DNA from: HKCCE3408 sp038530555
Lineage (GTDB): Bacteria; Pseudomonadota; Alphaproteobacteria; Rhodobacterales; Rhodobacteraceae
Reading direction: 5' to 3'
Length of the DNA: 64,000 bases
Assembly (NCBI GenBank): GCA_038530555.1
Contig: JBCBCN010000005.1
Coordinates: 186,001-250,000, forward strand
Shown here: positions 61,567 through 64,000 of the stretch, piece after piece
How positions within the stretch are numbered: position 1 is the stretch's first letter
How the letters are laid out: each line of letters starts with the position of its first letter
Notes under the pieces: generated by a model
What the model saw: the letters and a program-made list of their open reading frames with translations, nothing else
Database searches by the model: none
What the model was told of the DNA's origin: nothing
Program-made: the position numbers and the translations under genes

Positions 61567-62331
61567 ATGGGAATAAAGAAGCTGCCACGAACGCCGTACC
61601 TAAACCCCCAGTTTGGTGCGGCAGTAAAAGAGTTTGGGCTTTCCTTTCTCAAGACCCAAAATGTGCTCCACCGAGGGAACAAAGGATCTGCTCGTGAAGG
61701 CGTACTCGGCAATTTCTTTCGTCAACAACTCCCCGGACATTACTCCGTCACCGAAGGTGAGGTTGTGGATCTACAAGGAAACTCCAGTCCACAGCTTGAT
61801 CTGATGTTCTACGATTCCTTGGTAGATTTCCCTTTCCGCGCTGAGGGAGCAGATATTCTTGCAGCGGAAGCACTGTTGTCGTCTATCGAAGTGAAGTCGA
61901 AACTTACGAAGGCGGAAATAGAAAAGAGCGTGACAGCCGCTCGAAAACTGCGGAACTTAAAGCCATTCGGTCGACCATTGGCGGGCAATGCCGTAAGCTC
62001 AAAGGCCTCAAGTAAGAAGACGGCTCGTTACTTTCATTGCTTATTTGCATACGAGACAGATTTGGCGGCAAGCAACTGGCTAAAACAAGAAGCGGGTCGG
62101 TTATCATCTGCGTGTGGTTCCGATCATGTTCTTGATTTGGTGTACGTCCTAGACCGTGGACTGATACACCTTGACCACGGGATTGGGAGGCTCGAAGACA
62201 GCGACGGGGGAGCGATCACAAACTTTTACTTTTCAATACTGAACTTCATTCAACGCGAGGCCGGAAGGCGGGAAAGAACTCCTTTCGAGCGCTACACACA
62301 ACCTGCAAAGAATGCCTGGGCCAAATTCTAG
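61567..62331 (+). CDS. DUF6602-type PD-(D/E)XK nuclease-fold protein
   Basis: A 254-aa protein with the restriction-nuclease-like pattern: E44 in GSAREGVLGNFF, then EGEVVDLQGNSSPQLDLMFYD with D78, and ALLSSIEVKSKL with E108 and K110 (D-X29-ExK). The C-terminal half is helical and carries FERYTQPAKNAW. DUF6602 proteins have no proved function; the fold suggests DNA binding or cleavage, for instance in defence or mobile-element biology. The low-GC coding and flanking diverged direct repeats point to a transferred cassette. Confidence 0.75.
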   Translation: MGIKKLPRTPYLNPQFGAAVKEFGLSFLKTQNVLHRGNKGSAREGVLGNFFRQQLPGHYSVTEGEVVDLQGNSSPQLDLMFYDSLVDFPFRAEGADILAAEALLSSIEVKSKLTKAEIEKSVTAARKLRNLKPFGRPLAGNAVSSKASSKKTARYFHCLFAYETDLAASNWLKQEAGRLSSACGSDHVLDLVYVLDRGLIHLDHGIGRLEDSDGGAITNFYFSILNFIQREAGRRERTPFERYTQPAKNAWAKF

Positions 62332-62728
62332 CAATCACAACAGGTTGCACGAACTGAAGCCTGGCGCGACAACGAGGCAATAGGGATTTGACTTGCGATC
62401 TCAATCACTTGTTCGATCCTGTACGGCCCTTAGCCCACCTTGGGCACAACTTCGGGATGCTGCATTTGCGGCCCACATTCCCGCCATTCGCTTCAACCAC
62501 AAAACCTGAAGTGGTTCGAACTACACATCGCGGGACAATTCCTCTTTTGCTGTGGCCGCACTAAGGTCCATGTCATTCGTTTTCGGTGCGGATCATTCGC
62601 TGTAGCCGTCGTTGAGTGTAGTCGAAAACGATGTGCAGCAGCTCAAACGCTGACGATGCGAACGGACAAGGTGTTGACGAACGCCGGTCACTTTCGACTA
62701 TTCTCATCTAATTTAAGAGGAGGCCACC
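62332..62728. other. 397-bp spacer between the DUF6602 and tyrosinase genes
   Basis: No gene. It holds the right copy of the 37-bp diverged repeat (62455-62491). GAGGAGGCCACC directly precedes the tyrosinase ATG. The rest is unremarkable AT-richer DNA. Confidence 0.5.
62455..62491 (+). repeat. 37-bp diverged repeat, right copy
   Basis: Matches 61396-61432 at 30 of 37 positions; same orientation, 1,059 bp apart. Confidence 0.7.
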
Positions 62729-63511
62729 ATGGCGATAGTACGGGAAAGCAATGTTGAATTTGGGCGTTGGTCAGATTTTAGAGCCGCTGTGAGGCAGATG
62801 ATTGACGAAGGCACTTACGAACGTCTCGTTAGAATTCACGCGGACCAGGTTCAGGATCCTGACGGGCTCGTGCGCTCAAGGCATAGAATGCATGGCGCCA
62901 TGTACGGGCCAATTGGTTTTCGGCGTTTTCTCCCTTGGCATAGAGCTTATCTAATCGCATTTGAGCGCGAACTTAGGAAGATCGATAACACTCTTTCTTT
63001 GCCTTATTGGGATTGGGACAATGATCAAGGTCGATTGGTAGGGGTCAGGAATTTTCTTGCTTTATCAACTGAACGGGACCTAGGGCTTCTGCCTGGAATT
63101 GAACCTACTTCCGAAGCTGACAGACCTTGGTTTTCCAGCGATGCGCTGACAGAGCTTTTCGAAACATTCGAGGGAGACTACTACGTTTTCTCGCGCCAAT
63201 TGGAGGCTGGCCAGGGTCAACATGGTCCTGGCCACAACTGGATCGGTGGCGATATGGCAAACACCCGAATTTCACCAAGCGACATAATTTTTTGGATGCA
63301 TCATGCCGCGATTGATCGTGTTTGGGAGAAATGGCAGAAAGTGAATCCTGGAGAACGGGCCTTTGTATCAGGGCGAGAAGCAAGACTTGATCCTTGGGGA
63401 AGCGAGTTCACTGTTGAAAACATCGACGACATCGGTGACCTGGGAGATGACAGCTACGAGTACGTCGATCCAGTGCGTCCCGCTCCAGAAGTCGAAGTAC
63501 TTGTAGGATAG
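62729..63511 (+). CDS. tyrosinase-family copper oxidase
   Basis: A 260-aa type 3 copper protein. CuA candidates are H37, H55 (MHGAMYG) and H71 (FLPWHRAYLIAFE), with H52 close by; CuB ligands are H165 and H169 (QHGPGHNW) and H192 (FWMHHAAIDRVW). YWDWD at about 93-97 is typical of the family. Tyrosinases oxidise phenols to quinones with oxygen. A strong AGGAGG lies before the ATG. No signal peptide and no caddie protein are seen. It is in the island and less GC-rich than the core genome. Confidence 0.88.
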   Translation: MAIVRESNVEFGRWSDFRAAVRQMIDEGTYERLVRIHADQVQDPDGLVRSRHRMHGAMYGPIGFRRFLPWHRAYLIAFERELRKIDNTLSLPYWDWDNDQGRLVGVRNFLALSTERDLGLLPGIEPTSEADRPWFSSDALTELFETFEGDYYVFSRQLEAGQGQHGPGHNWIGGDMANTRISPSDIIFWMHHAAIDRVWEKWQKVNPGERAFVSGREARLDPWGSEFTVENIDDIGDLGDDSYEYVDPVRPAPEVEVLVG

Positions 63512-63974
63512 GCTAAATTCCTCCCCGCTGTAGCATTGTTCAGTTTGAGCTCTTCGCGCACTTCAGAGACAGCGCAGTATTGGAACACATATCGGCTATA
63601 CGGCGACGGTCACGGCCCCAGGCTGCCGTTCGTCGGTGATATGAGATGCTGAACCGCGGCACTTCCGACCGGACCTCCTTCGGTTTGATTGAGCTTGTAG
63701 CCGCCGGCTATCGCGATGGATCAACATTACCAGAAAACCTTCTACGAGGTCACCATGCGAAAGTGTAGCTTACTGGATAGCTGTTATCACGAATCCAGTA
63801 TTGAGTTTGAGAAAAACCTCATCGATTCAACCTCTTTGAGGTGCCCAACGTTTCTAAGATACCTGCCTTATTCAGCATGATCTATCTGATTTCATTGGAA
63901 TTCGGCCGCGAAACTCTTTGAGTTGTACAACAGCAATGGATCATGCGGCCACATTAACGGATAGGAAGCGAGCA
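63512..63974. other. 463-bp stretch after the tyrosinase gene
   Basis: No gene, RNA or clear terminator was found. Base composition is AT-rich, especially after 63760, and open frames are short. It probably contains the promoter for a gene that begins at the window edge. Confidence 0.5.
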
Positions 63975-64000
63975 ATGCCCAATGCAGCTGATATTGAAGA
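63975..64000 (+). CDS. possible start of a further gene (cut off by the window)
   Basis: ATG at 63975 follows AGGA at 63964-63967 with suitable spacing and opens a frame reading MPNAADIE. Only eight full codons are visible, so no identity can be given. Confidence 0.3.

Overview
The window is a chromosomal segment of an alphaproteobacterium, most likely of the Roseobacter group (Rhodobacteraceae). Pointers are the gene content (riboflavin cluster ending in nusB, an alpha-type rpoD behind dnaG, a DUF6324-type small protein, a VPxPASLPLL-type C-terminal sorting signal), a tRNA-His with no encoded G-1 and with A73, a GTTC-N7-GTTC SOS box, GANTC sites, and high GC with strong codon bias. Assignments come from reading the protein sequences; no database search was run.

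Layout. 1-9.7 kb: truA (partial), the ycjX-ycjF pair, a DMT exporter, an FAD monooxygenase, ileS, a YghU-like glutathione enzyme and a DUF3253 protein. 9.7-18.9 kb: a five-EF-hand protein, ygfZ, a serine-glyoxylate-type aminotransferase, a HisC-like aminotransferase coupled to valS, and a DUF2235 lipase-like gene with an odd start. 18.9-27.4 kb: hrpB, meaB, an HlyU-family gene, a Doc-type toxin with an unlisted 55-aa antitoxin directly behind rpoD, then rpoD and dnaG. 27.5-35 kb: three orphan TadE/TadG genes with a strong terminator, a glutamate dehydrogenase, a minimal flagellar-rod-like protein, an HIBADH-family dehydrogenase and an esterase. 35-37.2 kb: a gene-poor stretch with short repeats and two unknown ORFs. 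37.2-46.4 kb: lepA, a pair of unknown paralogues (one with a C-terminus frameshifted by a 16-bp repeat), cobB, a PCu(A)C copper chaperone and partner, rpmB, a DUF2161 protein, yjbQ and dodecin. 46.4-57.5 kb: nrdR-ribD, a reverse-strand capsule block (kpsS, kpsD/wza-like, kpsC), ribE, a spondin-like surface protein, ribB-ribH-nusB, and an SOS-boxed mmcB. 57.5-59.9 kb: a DUF6324 gene, an sRNA-like hairpin and terminator, an ECF42 sigma factor with its YCII/DGPF partner, and a secreted monooxygenase. 60.2-64 kb: tRNA-His followed by an apparent integrated island (AlpA regulator, an unknown protein, a DUF6602 PD-(D/E)XK protein between diverged direct repeats, a tyrosinase).

How genes work together. 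ribD, ribE, ribB and ribH cover most of riboflavin synthesis, but the GTP cyclohydrolase II half of RibB lacks the zinc cysteines, so that step must be encoded elsewhere. KpsS, KpsC and the export lipoprotein build and export a Kdo-anchored capsule, with the ABC transporter outside the window. dnaG-rpoD and the Doc module lie on one strand with almost no gap. The most unusual observations are the slipped-repeat frameshift in the 39-42 kb paralogue, the possible +1 frameshift at the DUF2235 start, the Doc module 7 nt behind rpoD, the candidate sRNA at 57.7 kb, and a dispersed 22-bp motif.
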